A stretch of DNA of 64,000 bases from Streptomyces antarcticus (lineage in GTDB: Bacteria; Actinomycetota; Actinomycetes; Streptomycetales; Streptomycetaceae): positions 124,001 through 188,000 of the forward strand of contig NZ_JAPNLM010000009.1 of the NCBI RefSeq assembly GCF_026627255.1, read 5' to 3'. The notes below the pieces were generated by a model, which saw only the letters and a list, made by a program, of their open reading frames with translations, did no database searches and was not told where the DNA came from. The first letter of the stretch is position 1. Each line of letters begins with the position of its first letter. The position numbers were made by a program, and so were the translations under genes. Positions 54,279-62,758 of this stretch are shown here, piece by piece.

Positions 54279-55220
54279 GTGAGTACGATTCCCGAGATCC
54301 GAACCCTGCCCGTTCCCGATGGCCTCGAGGGCGAGCGCGTCGACGCCGCCATCGCCCGTATGTTCGGTTTCTCCCGGACGAAGGCGGCCGAACTCGCGGC
54401 CGCGGGAAAGGTGTCGGTCGACGGCAGTGTCGTCGGGAAGTCCGAGCGTGTGCACGGTGGCGCCTGGCTCGAAGTCGAGATGCCCGCCCCGCCGCGGCCC
54501 GTCGAGGTGATCGCCGAGCCCGTCCCGGGCATGGAGATCGTCCATGATGACGACGACATCGTCGTCATCATGAAGCCGGTGGGCGTCGCCGCCCACCCGA
54601 GCCCCGGCTGGACCGGCACCACCGTCATCGGCGGCCTCGCCGCCGCCGGCTACCGCATCTCCACCTCCGGCGCCGCCGAGCGCCAGGGCATCGTGCACCG
54701 CCTCGACGTGGGCACGTCCGGCCTGATGGCCGTCGCGAAGTCGGAGCGCGCCTACACCTCGCTGAAGAACCAGTTCCGCGAGCGCGTCGTCGACAAGCGC
54801 TACCACGCGCTGGTCCAGGGCCACCCGGACCCGATGAGCGGCACCATCGACGCGCCGATCGGCCGCCACCCGAGCGCCGACTACAAGTGGGCCGTGACCC
54901 AGGAGGGCAAGCCCTCCGTCACCCACTACGACCTCATCGAGGCCTTCCGCGCCGCCTCGCTGCTGGACATCAAGCTGGAGACGGGGCGCACGCACCAGAT
55001 CCGCGTGCACATGGCCGCGCACCGGCATCCCTGCGTCGGCGACCTGACCTACGGCGCCGACCCGACCGTCGCCAAGCGCCTCGGGCTCACCCGGCAGTGG
55101 CTGCACGCGGTCCGGCTCGGCTTCGAGCACCCGTCGGACGGGCAGTGGGTGGAGTTCGAAAGCACCTACCCGGCCGACCTGCGCAACGCGCTGGACGTGA
55201 TCCGGGCGGAGAGCGAGTGA
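54279..55220 (+). CDS. rluD: RluD-type rRNA pseudouridine synthase
   Basis: Converts uridines in 23S rRNA helix 69 to pseudouridine. The 313 residues comprise an S4 RNA-binding domain (RVDAAIARMFGFSRTKAAEL, about 20-80) and the RluA-family catalytic domain with GIVHRLDVGTSGLM, whose Asp is the nucleophile. ETGRTHQIRVHM and LHAVRLGFEHP complete the site. GTG 54279 starts MSTIPEIRTLPVPDG. The stop overlaps a possible GTG start of the GNAT gene. Confidence 0.95.
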   Translation: MSTIPEIRTLPVPDGLEGERVDAAIARMFGFSRTKAAELAAAGKVSVDGSVVGKSERVHGGAWLEVEMPAPPRPVEVIAEPVPGMEIVHDDDDIVVIMKPVGVAAHPSPGWTGTTVIGGLAAAGYRISTSGAAERQGIVHRLDVGTSGLMAVAKSERAYTSLKNQFRERVVDKRYHALVQGHPDPMSGTIDAPIGRHPSADYKWAVTQEGKPSVTHYDLIEAFRAASLLDIKLETGRTHQIRVHMAAHRHPCVGDLTYGADPTVAKRLGLTRQWLHAVRLGFEHPSDGQWVEFESTYPADLRNALDVIRAESE

Positions 55221-55252
55221 CGGGTGGCGGCCGGGTGACGAGCGGCGGGCGG

Positions 55253-55723
55253 ATGACCGCCTTCGCCGTCCGCGTCGCCGAGGGGGAGGCCGACATGGCG
55301 GCCTGCTTCGCGGTCCGGACCGAGGTGTTCGTGGTCGAGCAGGCCGTTCCGCCGTCGATCGAGTACGACGCGTACGACGCGGACGCGGTGCACGTACTGG
55401 CCGTGGACCCGGACGGGAAACCGCTGGGCACGGGACGGCTGCTGTACGGGGCCGCCGCGCTGGCCAAGACCGGGTCCGAGGGCGTCGGCTCGCTGGGCCG
55501 CCTCGCCGTGAGCGCGTCCGCGCGCGGGCTGGGCGTGGGCGTCGCGCTGGTCCGCGCGATCGAGGCGGAGGCGGCCGGGCGGGGCCTGACGGCCGTCGAC
55601 CTGGGCGCGCAGACGCACGCGCTGGGCTTCTACGAGCGGCTCGGGTACGTGGCGTACGGGCCGGAGTTCCTGGACGCGGGCATCGCCCACCGCTCGATGC
55701 GGCGCCCCCTCGCGGGGAGCTGA
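55253..55723 (+). CDS. GNAT-family acetyltransferase (ElaA-like)
   Basis: A 156-residue acetyltransferase using acetyl-CoA on an unknown amine. The family blocks are FAVRTEVFVVEQAVPPSIEYD near the start (quoted as the ElaA-type signature), LGRLAVSASARGLGVGVALV for the CoA pyrophosphate loop, and ALGFYERLGYVAYGPEF. ATG 55253 gives MTAFAVRVAEG; GTG 55217, in frame and overlapping the rluD stop by GTGA, would add 12 Gly/Arg-rich residues and give translational coupling. From memory this neighbour of rluD is conserved in Streptomyces. Confidence 0.85.
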   Translation: MTAFAVRVAEGEADMAACFAVRTEVFVVEQAVPPSIEYDAYDADAVHVLAVDPDGKPLGTGRLLYGAAALAKTGSEGVGSLGRLAVSASARGLGVGVALVRAIEAEAAGRGLTAVDLGAQTHALGFYERLGYVAYGPEFLDAGIAHRSMRRPLAGS

Positions 55724-56025
55724 CCCGACCTCCTCCGGGCCGCTGCCCGAGCCCCCGCCCTTGCCCCATCCTGCCCCCGCCCGTCGTGCCGTGCCGCGCC
55801 GCTGCCGCGGGCTCCGCCCCGGACCCCCGCGCCTCAAACGCCGGCGGGCCTGGACGTGGCCGCTGCCGACCCGATGTGCCGGGCGCCGGCCGCACGGCCC
55901 GCAGGGGGATCGCAGCCTGGCCGGGGCTTGAGGCGCCGGGTCCGGGGCGGAGCCCGAGGGCCGACACGGGCCGGTGGAGGTGGGCGGCGGGCATGCCCGG
56001 CGCGGCGGACTGGCAGGGTGGGGGA
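55724..56025. repeat. Dispersed-repeat inverted pair before the antiporter gene
   Basis: The sequence from 55809 to 55845, beginning GGGCTCCGCCCCGGACCC and containing GCCTCAAACGCCGG, is matched in inverted orientation by 55921-55955 (CCGGGGCTTGAGGCG onward, ending GGGGCGGAGCCC). About 31 of 36 positions can pair, around a 75-nt loop. This motif is familiar as a dispersed intergenic repeat of Streptomyces genomes. The rest of this 302-nt gap holds no gene. Confidence 0.7.
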
Positions 56026-57618
56026 GTGGATCAGCTTGCTCTGCTGTTCGTGCTGTTGCTCGGGGCCGTGGTCACCGTCCCGCTCGGGGACAGACTCGGA
56101 CTGCCCTCGCCCGTTCTCATGACCATCGGCGGGGTGGCCCTCGCGCTGCTGCCGTCCGTGCCGAACGTCGACGTCCCGCCCGACTACATCCTGCCGCTGG
56201 TGCTGCCGCCGCTGCTGTACGCCTCGGTGCAGCGCACCTCCTGGCGCCAGTTCGCCGCCAACGTCCGGCCCATCCTGCTGCTGGCCGTGGCCCTGGTGTT
56301 CGTCACGACCGCCGCCGTCGCCGCCGTCGCGCACGCCGTCGTCCCCGGGCTGCCGATCGCCGCCGCCGTCGCGCTCGGCGCGCTCGTCGCACCGCCCGAC
56401 CCGGTCGCCGCGACCGCCGTCGCCGGCTCGCTCGGGCTGCCCCGCCGCATGGTGTCGATCCTGGAGGGCGAGGGCCTCTTCAACGACGTCACCGCCATCG
56501 TGCTCTACCACGTCGCCATCGCCGCCGCCGTCAGCGGCAGCTTCTCGTGGCCCGACGCGCTCGGCGAGTTCGTGCTGTCCGCCGTCGTCGCCGTCGTCGT
56601 CGGCCTCGCCTTCGGCTGGATCACCAACCGGATGATGGGCAAACTCGGCGACGCCACACTGCAGATCGGACTGACGCTGCTGGTGCCGTTCGTCTCGTAC
56701 GTGGTGGCGGAGGAGCTCCAGGGGTCGGGGGTGCTGGCGGTCCTGACGACGGCGCTGTTCCTGGCCGAGTACGCCTCCGACGCCGACGACGTACTGGGCC
56801 GGCTCGCCGGGCACACCTTCTGGGAAGTCGTCGACATGCTGGTCACCGGCGTGGCGTTCGGGCTGATCGGCCTGGAGCTCCACAACGTGTTCGGCACCGC
56901 GCAGGGGCGTGCCTGGGAGATGGCCGGCTGGGCGGGCGTCGTGATCGCCGTGGTGGTCGGCGTACGGCTGGTGTGGCTGCTGCCGGCCGGCTGGGTCGCG
57001 AAGAAGCTGCACAAGCGGCGCGACTACGACGAGGAGATCCCGGTGAGCTGGCGGGAGAGCGTCGTCATGTGGTGGGCCGGGATGCGGGGGGTGGCCTCGG
57101 TGGCGCTGGCCCTCGCCATCCCCTTCGAGACCGACGCCGGCGAACCGTTCCCCGGGCGGGACGAGATCGTCTTCATCGCCTTCGCGGTGATCATGGCGAC
57201 GCTCGTGGTGCAGGGGCTCACCCTGCCGTGGCTGGTGCGGCGGCTGGGGGTGGCGGCCGACTCCGACGCGGACCGGGACGCCGAGCGGGCGCTGGCGATC
57301 CGCGCCGCCAAGGCAGCCAAGCGGCGGCTGAAGGAGATCCAGGAGGTGGAGGAGCTCCCGGAGGACCTGGTGGAGACGCTGTACCGGCGGGCGTACGACG
57401 TGGGGGCCCGCATCAGCCCCGACATGGTCGACGAGGAACGCCGCGAGGCGTACGCGCAGCGGGTGGAGCGGATCCGCGACGTCCAGCGGATCCAGCGCGA
57501 GATGATGTCCGCCGCCCGGCACGAGGTGCTGGCCGCGCGCAGCGAGGCCGGGTCCGACCCGGAGATCGTGGACCGGGTGCTGCGGCACCTGGACGTACGG
57601 AGCCTGCGGAACCCGTAG
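56026..57618 (+). CDS. Na+/H+ antiporter (NhaP/CPA1 family)
   Basis: A 530-residue cation:proton antiporter of the plasma membrane. About twelve membrane segments fill residues 5-410; the ion-site blocks VAPPDPVAATAV and ILEGEGLFNDVTAIVLYH are intact, with the Asp of FND. WAGMRGVASVALALAIPF is the conserved late segment. A cytoplasmic helical tail of about 120 residues follows (AKRRLKEIQEVEELPEDL). GTG 56026 is chosen; CAGGGT ends 6 nt before it, resembling a leaderless start. ATG 55993, with GGAGG about 12 nt upstream, is the alternative. Confidence 0.9.
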   Translation: MDQLALLFVLLLGAVVTVPLGDRLGLPSPVLMTIGGVALALLPSVPNVDVPPDYILPLVLPPLLYASVQRTSWRQFAANVRPILLLAVALVFVTTAAVAAVAHAVVPGLPIAAAVALGALVAPPDPVAATAVAGSLGLPRRMVSILEGEGLFNDVTAIVLYHVAIAAAVSGSFSWPDALGEFVLSAVVAVVVGLAFGWITNRMMGKLGDATLQIGLTLLVPFVSYVVAEELQGSGVLAVLTTALFLAEYASDADDVLGRLAGHTFWEVVDMLVTGVAFGLIGLELHNVFGTAQGRAWEMAGWAGVVIAVVVGVRLVWLLPAGWVAKKLHKRRDYDEEIPVSWRESVVMWWAGMRGVASVALALAIPFETDAGEPFPGRDEIVFIAFAVIMATLVVQGLTLPWLVRRLGVAADSDADRDAERALAIRAAKAAKRRLKEIQEVEELPEDLVETLYRRAYDVGARISPDMVDEERREAYAQRVERIRDVQRIQREMMSAARHEVLAARSEAGSDPEIVDRVLRHLDVRSLRNP

Positions 57619-57630
57619 GGCGGAGCAGGC

Positions 57631-57657
57631 CGGGGCCCCACCCGCCCCGGGGCCCCG
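57631..57657. terminator. Bidirectional terminator between antiporter and epimerase remnant
   Basis: CGGGGCCCC (57631-57639) pairs with GGGGCCCCG (57649-57657) around a 9-nt loop, in the 47-nt convergent gap. Confidence 0.65.
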
Positions 57658-57665
57658 TCCGCCGG

Positions 57666-58255
57666 TCAGACCGCGTAACGGTCCGGGGCGAAGAGGGAGC
57701 CGTTCGCCGCGATCCACTGCGAGGTGCGGCGCAGGCCCTCCTCCAGGGAGGCCCGGGGCCGCCAGCCGGCCCACTCGCGGGCCCGGGAGTTGTCCGACAG
57801 CAGCCGCTGCACCTCACTGCCCGCCGGGCGCAGCCGGGACGGGTCCACGACCACCTTCGCGTCCCGGCCGGAAGCCGCGATCAGGGCCTCGGCCTGGGCG
57901 CCGACCGAGATCTCCTCGCCGGTGCCGAGGTTGACCACCTCGCCCAGCGCCCGGTCGCACTCCGCGACGGCGAGGAAGCCCTCGGCCGTGTCCGTCACGT
58001 ACGTGAAGTCGCGGGTCGGGGTGAGCGAGCCGAGCCGGATCTCCCGGGAGCCCGCGTGCAGCTGGGACAGGATCGTCGGGATGACGGCGCGCGCCGACTG
58101 CCGGGGGCCGTAGGTGTTGAACGGCCGTACCACCGTCACCGGCAGCCCGAACGCGTGATGGAAGGAGAGCGCCGTCATGTCCGCGCCGATCTTCGACGCG
58201 GAGTACGGCGACTGGGGCTGCAGCGGGTGGCTCTCGGAGATCGGCGCGCGGGGAG
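57666..58255 (-). pseudogene. NAD-dependent epimerase/dehydratase, 5'-truncated
   Basis: The C-terminal two thirds of an extended short-chain dehydrogenase are intact: APISESHPLQPQSPYSASKI with the catalytic Tyr-x3-Lys, VVRPFNTYGPRQ, RDFTYVTDTAEGFL, and a normal C-terminus WIAANGSLFAPDRYAV. Upstream of about 58255 the similarity stops. The first 110-120 residues, including the Rossmann GxxGxxG, are missing, and the sequence runs within 60 nt into the end of the MscS gene. The first ATG inside (58178) lies behind the catalytic lysine. It looks like a deletion remnant, presumably inactive; relatives make nucleotide sugars. Confidence 0.75.
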
Positions 58256-58317
58256 CTGGTGGCGGAACCGGCCCCGGGCGCGGAAGGCGGCGCCGCCGCG
58301 TCCGGCCCGCCCGCGCC

Positions 58318-59415
58318 TCACGCGCCGGCGGCCCCCGGGGTTTCGGCGGCTCCGGCCTGGGCGCCGTGGATGCCCGGCGCGGCGGCCGCCTCGGACGTCG
58401 TGACGCGGGGCAGGGCGTACGGGTGGTGGGCGACCAGCCAGGTGAGCATCTCCTCGCGGACCGCGCACCGCACGGTCCACACGTCGTCGGCGTTCTTCGC
58501 CGTGACCACCGCGCGGATCTGCACCGTGTTCGGGGTGGTGTCCGTCACGGCCAGGCCGCTGCCGCGTCCGTCCCACTCGGGGATCTCCTTCAGGAGCTCC
58601 TGGAGCCGCTCCCGCATCAGGTCGACCGGCGCGCTGTGGTCCAGGTGCCAGAAGACGGTGCCGGTCATCTGGGCGCCGCCGCGCGACCAGTTCTCGTACG
58701 GCTTGCTCGTGAAGTACGAGACCGGCATCGTGATCCGGCGCTCGTCCCAGGTGCGGACGGTGAGGAAGGTCAGGGTGATCTCCTCGACCGTGCCCCACTC
58801 CTTGTCGACCACCACCGTGTCGCCGATGCGGACGGTGTCGCCGAAGGCGATCTGCAGGCCGGCGAAGAGGTTGCCCAGCGAGGACTGGGCGGCGATGCCC
58901 GCCACGATGCCGAGGACACCCGCGGACGCCAGCATCGAGGTGCCGACCGCCTTCATCGGCGGGAAGGTCAGCAGCATGGCCGCGAGGGCGACGACGACCA
59001 CCACCGCCGTGACCACCCGCTGGATCAGGGTCACCTGGGTGCGCACGCGGCGGACCCGGGCGTCGTCCTGGGCCACCGAGGCGTAGCGGGCGTACGTGGA
59101 GTCGACCACGGCCGTCGCGATGCGCACGGCCAGCCAGGCCGCGGAGGCGATCGTCACCAGGGTGAGTATCCGCCCGATGTAGAACGCGTACTCCGGAAGG
59201 AGCCCCGCGGACCGGTACGACCCCCTGAGCAGCCCGGTGCACAGCACGACCTGGAACGGCACGCGGCAACGCCGCAGCAGCCCCCACAGGGGGGTCTCCG
59301 GGTGCCGTCGGTCGACGCGTCGCAGCAGCAGGTCGAGCAGCCACCCCGCGATCAGAGTGATCAGCAGGGAGCCGCCGATGACGATCAGCGGGCGTATCAA
59401 GGTCTCCATCTCCAT
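58318..59415 (-). CDS. MscS-type mechanosensitive channel
   Basis: A 365-residue small-conductance mechanosensitive channel. Membrane segments lie at about 7-25, 60-85 and 125-150, and the pore-lining helix reads GTSMLASAGVLGIVAGIAAQ. The beta domain follows (SLGNLFAGLQIAFGDTVRIG, VEEITLTFLTVRTWDERRI). The C-terminal cytoplasmic part ends normally at LVAHHPYALPRV before an Ala/Gly-rich tail. ATG 59415 gives MEMETLIRPL; ATG 59409 is also possible. The gene ends where the truncated epimerase begins to be recognisable. Confidence 0.9.
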   Translation of the reverse strand: MEMETLIRPLIVIGGSLLITLIAGWLLDLLLRRVDRRHPETPLWGLLRRCRVPFQVVLCTGLLRGSYRSAGLLPEYAFYIGRILTLVTIASAAWLAVRIATAVVDSTYARYASVAQDDARVRRVRTQVTLIQRVVTAVVVVVALAAMLLTFPPMKAVGTSMLASAGVLGIVAGIAAQSSLGNLFAGLQIAFGDTVRIGDTVVVDKEWGTVEEITLTFLTVRTWDERRITMPVSYFTSKPYENWSRGGAQMTGTVFWHLDHSAPVDLMRERLQELLKEIPEWDGRGSGLAVTDTTPNTVQIRAVVTAKNADDVWTVRCAVREEMLTWLVAHHPYALPRVTTSEAAAAPGIHGAQAGAAETPGAAGA

Positions 59416-59464
59416 GCCCTGAACGTAACCGGAAGCCGACCTCGGAAACTGGCACGATGGAGTC

Positions 59465-60034
59465 ATGAACATCATGCTTTTCCATTCGACGTACGGGCTG
59501 CGGCCCGCGGTCCACGAGGCGGCCGACCGGCTGCGCGCGGCCGGGCACGAGGTCCAGGTGCCGGACCTCTTCGAGGGGCGCACCTTCGGGACCGTCGAGG
59601 CGGGCATGGCACACCAGGACGAGATCGGCCGCGACGAGCTGCTCAAGCGCGCGGTGCTGGCCTCCGCCCCCTTCTCCGACCGGGGCCTGGTCTACGCGGG
59701 GTTCTCCTTCGGCGGCTCGATCGCCCAGCACCTGGCCCTGGCTGACGAGAAGGCCCGCGGGCTGCTGCTCCTGCACGGCACGGCGGACCTGGAGGAGGGC
59801 GCCTCGGCCGACGAGCTGCCCGTACAGCTGCACATCGCCGACCCGGACCCCTTCGAGCCGCACGACTGGCTGACGGCCTGGTACCTGCGGATGCGGCGGG
59901 CGGGGGCGGACGTGGAGGTCCACAGCTACCCGGGCGCCGGGCACCTGTTCACCGACGCGGGCCTGGACGACTACGACGCCGAGGCCGCCGAGCAGGCCTG
60001 GAAGGCCGCGATCGGCTTCCTCGACACCCTGTAG
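59465..60034 (+). CDS. Dienelactone hydrolase-like alpha/beta hydrolase
   Basis: A 189-residue alpha/beta hydrolase closest to the dienelactone hydrolase family. The nucleophile elbow is AGFSFGGSIAQ, with Ser where true dienelactone hydrolases have Cys. The likely His is in PGAGHLFTDAG, and the acid is probably in ADPDPFEPHDW. It starts HSTYGLRPAVHEAADRL, as these family members do. The substrate is unknown. ATG 59465 lies too close to GGAG for a normal ribosome site; CACGAT stands 6 nt upstream as in leaderless genes. It converges on phoD. Confidence 0.85.
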   Translation: MNIMLFHSTYGLRPAVHEAADRLRAAGHEVQVPDLFEGRTFGTVEAGMAHQDEIGRDELLKRAVLASAPFSDRGLVYAGFSFGGSIAQHLALADEKARGLLLLHGTADLEEGASADELPVQLHIADPDPFEPHDWLTAWYLRMRRAGADVEVHSYPGAGHLFTDAGLDDYDAEAAEQAWKAAIGFLDTL

Positions 60035-60036
60035 GA

Positions 60037-60093
60037 CGCGGACGCGGAGGCGGGCACGGACGCGGAGGCGGACGCGGAGGCGGACGCGGAGGC
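60037..60093. repeat. 12-nt tandem repeat after the hydrolase gene
   Basis: GACGCGGAGGCG recurs four to five times in the convergent gap before phoD. Confidence 0.75.
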
Positions 60094-60127
60094 GGCGGGG
60101 CGCCCGACCCGCACCGGGCGCCCCGCC
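60094..60127. terminator. Bidirectional terminator between hydrolase and phoD
   Basis: GGCGGGGCGCCCG (60094-60106) pairs exactly with 60115-60127 around an 8-nt loop. Confidence 0.8.
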
Positions 60128-60148
60128 ACACGGCCGGCCCGCGGCCGG

Positions 60149-61822
60149 TCAGCGCACCGGCTGGTGCACCCGCTCCACCGTCTGGGTCCCGTTCAGGGTC
60201 CGGTACGAGCGCGACCAGGCGGCCGAGGCGTCGGGGCGCCGCTTGTCGGAGACGACGTAGTAGTCCATCTGCGAACGCTCCGCCGTCACGTCGAGCACGC
60301 CGTAGCCGTGCGCGTCCATGTCGAGCCACTTCACGTGCCAGTTGGCGGCCTTGACCGCCGACTCGGCGACCAGCGAGGCGGTGTCCGCCGGAACGTGCAG
60401 GATGTCGTCCAGGTTGTCCGAGGTCACGGAGGTGACCACGAACTCGGTCGCGGCCGTTCCCGAGCCCGGGTAGGTCGCCATGTTCACCGGGACCTCGTTC
60501 GCCCACGCCATGTGGATGTCGCCGGTCAGGAAGACGGTGTTCCTGACGTTCCGTTCCTTCAGGTGGCCCAGCAGTTCCTTGCGGTCGTCCGTGTAGCCGT
60601 CCCACTGGTCCACGTTGACGGCGAGGCCGCCCTCGGGCAGGCCCAGCAGCTTGGCGAGCGGCTTCAGCAGGTGCGCGGGCAGCGAGCCGAAGGCCACCGG
60701 CGAGATCATCACGGAGGTGCCGACCAGCTTCCAGGTCGCGTCCGAGCCCGCCAGGCCCGCCTTGAGCCAGTCCAGCTGGGCCCGGCCCGTGAGGGTGCGT
60801 TCGGGGTCGTCCACCGAGCCGCTGCCGACCTTGACCTGCTGGGAGCGGAACGACCGCAGGTCGAGGAGGTGCAGGTCGGCGAGGGTGCCGAAGCGCAGCC
60901 GCCGGTAGACGGTGCCGGCGATGGAGGCGCGTACGGGCATCCACTCGAAGTACGCCTGCTTGGCGGCGGCCGCGCGGGCCGCCCACTCGCCCTCGGCGCC
61001 CGGGGTGTGGTTCTCCGCGCCGCCCGCCCAGGCGTCGTTGGCGAACTCGTGGTCGTCCCAGATCGCGACGACCGGGTGCGCCTGGTGCAGCGCCTGGAGA
61101 TCGGGGTCGGTCTTGTACTTCCCGTGCCGGGTGCGGTAGTCGGCGAGCGAGACGATCTCGTGCCGCGGCTCGTGCGGACGGACGGTGTACCTGGCCTCCG
61201 GGTAGCCCCCCGAGGCGTACTCGTAGAGGTAGTCGCCCAGGTGCAGGACCGCGTCCAGGTCGGCGCGGGCGGCCAGGTGGCGGTAGGCGGAGAAGTAGCC
61301 GGACTCCCAGTTGGCGCAGGAGACCACGCCGAAGCGGACCCCGGCGGTCGTCGTCCCGGCGGCCGCGGTGGTCAGGGTGCGACCGGGCGGGGAGACGGCG
61401 GAGCCGGCGGAGAACCGGTACCAGTACGGGGTCTGCGGGCTCAGGCCGCGCACGTCCACCTTGACCGTGTGGTCGGAGGCGGCGCTCGCGGTGACGGCGC
61501 CGGAGGCGACGATCCGGGAGAAGGCCTTGTCCGCGGCCACCTCCCAGCCCACCCGCACGGCCGGGCCGAGTCCGGAGCCGGGCACCGCCTCGGCGGTGGG
61601 GGTGACGCGGGTCCACAGCAGGACCCCGTCGGGCAGCGGGTCGCCGGAGGCGACGCCGTGGAGGAACGCGGGCGCGCTCTGGGCGGCGTGGGCCGCGGAG
61701 GCGCCCAGCGAGGCGATCGGCGCGAGTGCGGCGGTGGCGGCCGCGGCCAGCACGACCGTGCGGCGGCGCGGAGCGGGTAAGCCCGTGGAAGAGGGCGCGG
61801 GGGAAGGGAGATGACTGGTCAC
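60149..61822 (-). CDS. phoD: Secreted alkaline phosphatase PhoD
   Basis: A 557-residue extracellular phosphodiesterase/phosphatase that frees phosphate from organic phosphates and teichoic acids. The Tat signal peptide is RRRTVVLAAAATAALAPIAS, with likely cleavage after ASAAHA near residue 47. Metal-site blocks of the PhoD family are FGVVSCANWESG, LHLGDYLYEY, AIWDDHEFANDAW, and FLTGDIHMAW. GTG 61822 starts MTSHLPSP; TAACAT on the minus strand ends 8 nt before it, so a leaderless start is possible. From memory phoD of Streptomyces is under PhoP control; I could not find a clear PHO box here. Confidence 0.94.
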   Translation of the reverse strand: MTSHLPSPAPSSTGLPAPRRRTVVLAAAATAALAPIASLGASAAHAAQSAPAFLHGVASGDPLPDGVLLWTRVTPTAEAVPGSGLGPAVRVGWEVAADKAFSRIVASGAVTASAASDHTVKVDVRGLSPQTPYWYRFSAGSAVSPPGRTLTTAAAGTTTAGVRFGVVSCANWESGYFSAYRHLAARADLDAVLHLGDYLYEYASGGYPEARYTVRPHEPRHEIVSLADYRTRHGKYKTDPDLQALHQAHPVVAIWDDHEFANDAWAGGAENHTPGAEGEWAARAAAAKQAYFEWMPVRASIAGTVYRRLRFGTLADLHLLDLRSFRSQQVKVGSGSVDDPERTLTGRAQLDWLKAGLAGSDATWKLVGTSVMISPVAFGSLPAHLLKPLAKLLGLPEGGLAVNVDQWDGYTDDRKELLGHLKERNVRNTVFLTGDIHMAWANEVPVNMATYPGSGTAATEFVVTSVTSDNLDDILHVPADTASLVAESAVKAANWHVKWLDMDAHGYGVLDVTAERSQMDYYVVSDKRRPDASAAWSRSYRTLNGTQTVERVHQPVR

Positions 61823-61873
61823 GGATGATCATGTTACTGGCGGGTATGACCCTCCGTACATCCCCCGGAACGC

Positions 61874-61910
61874 AAAGGACGGGCGAACTCCAGGAGTCCG
61901 CCCGCCCTTT
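61874..61910 (-). terminator. Terminator of the DsbA-like gene
   Basis: AAAGGACGGGCG (61874-61885) pairs with CGCCCGCCCTTT (61899-61910) with one mismatch, and an inner ACTC-CAG-GAGT stem extends it. It stands 9 nt beyond the stop of the minus-strand gene. Confidence 0.75.
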
Positions 61911-61918
61911 GGCCGGAA

Positions 61919-62713
61919 TCAGCCCGCCAGGGCCTTGTCGATCGCCGCGGTGAACGCGTCGGCGGTCCCCGGGGTCTCGATCTTCTTGCCGTCCATCTTC
62001 AGCGTCGGGGTGCCCGTGACGCCGGACTTGCCGAACGCGTCGGACATCTTCAGCGCCCACCGGTCGTAGGTGCCGTCCTCGACGGCCTTCTTGAACTCGG
62101 CGTTGCCCTTGAGCGCCGGGACCGTGTCGGCGACCTTCAGCAGGTAGGCGTCCTTGGCGAAGCTGTCGACGGTCTCCTCGGGGTGCAGTTCCTTGGAGTA
62201 GAGCGCCGCCTTGTAGTCGAGGAAGGCCTCCGGGCTGACGTTCAGGGCCGCGCCCAGGGCGCTCAGCGCGTTCTTGGAGCCGTCACCCTTGACCGCGTTG
62301 TCGATGAACGTGGCGCCGAAGTACCGGAGCTTGTACTTGCCGGCGTCGACGTCCTTCTTGACCTGCTCGCCGACCGCCTGCTCGAACGAGGCGCAGGCCG
62401 GGCAGCGGGAGTCCTCGTACAGTTCCAGGGTCTTCTTCGCCTCGGGCTTGCCGACGACGACCGTGGTGCCGTCCTCGCCCTCGGTGTTCTTCGGCTTGAT
62501 CAGGTCGGCCTTCGCGGCCTTGTCCCAGTAGCCGGGCTGGCCGGACTGGACGACCGCGTAGCCGATGACCCCGGCCAGGGCGAGGACGGCGAGGACCGCG
62601 GCGCCCACGGTCAGCTGGCGGCGCACCTTGTCCTTCTTCGCCTGGGCCTCGCGTTCGGCGCGGAGCCGCTCGCGGGCCGCCGCCTTGTTCGCATGGCTGT
62701 TGCGTGAACTCAT
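61919..62713 (-). CDS. Membrane-anchored DsbA-family thioredoxin
   Basis: A 264-residue thiol-disulfide oxidoreductase expected outside the membrane. A basic N-terminus (NSHANKAAARERLRAEREAQ) and one membrane segment (about 34-54, LTVGAAVLAVLALAGVIGYA) form the anchor. The thioredoxin-like domain has the active site SRCPACASFEQ, a helical insertion, and the cis-proline block GVTGTPTLKMDG. Mycobacterial homologues of this type oxidise exported proteins, and a VKOR partner would usually reoxidise them; none is adjacent. ATG 62713 with GGAGATCACC upstream. Confidence 0.9.
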   Translation of the reverse strand: MSSRNSHANKAAARERLRAEREAQAKKDKVRRQLTVGAAVLAVLALAGVIGYAVVQSGQPGYWDKAAKADLIKPKNTEGEDGTTVVVGKPEAKKTLELYEDSRCPACASFEQAVGEQVKKDVDAGKYKLRYFGATFIDNAVKGDGSKNALSALGAALNVSPEAFLDYKAALYSKELHPEETVDSFAKDAYLLKVADTVPALKGNAEFKKAVEDGTYDRWALKMSDAFGKSGVTGTPTLKMDGKKIETPGTADAFTAAIDKALAG

Positions 62714-62758
62714 GGTGATCTCCGTGGAATGCGACGTGATGGGGGTGTCGTACGTGCG

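Noticed and set aside
61840..61915. GTTCGCCCGTCC upstream of phoD as a PHO box
   Set aside because: The stretch is one arm of the terminator of the DsbA-like gene, and no second GTTC repeat follows at the required 11-bp period.
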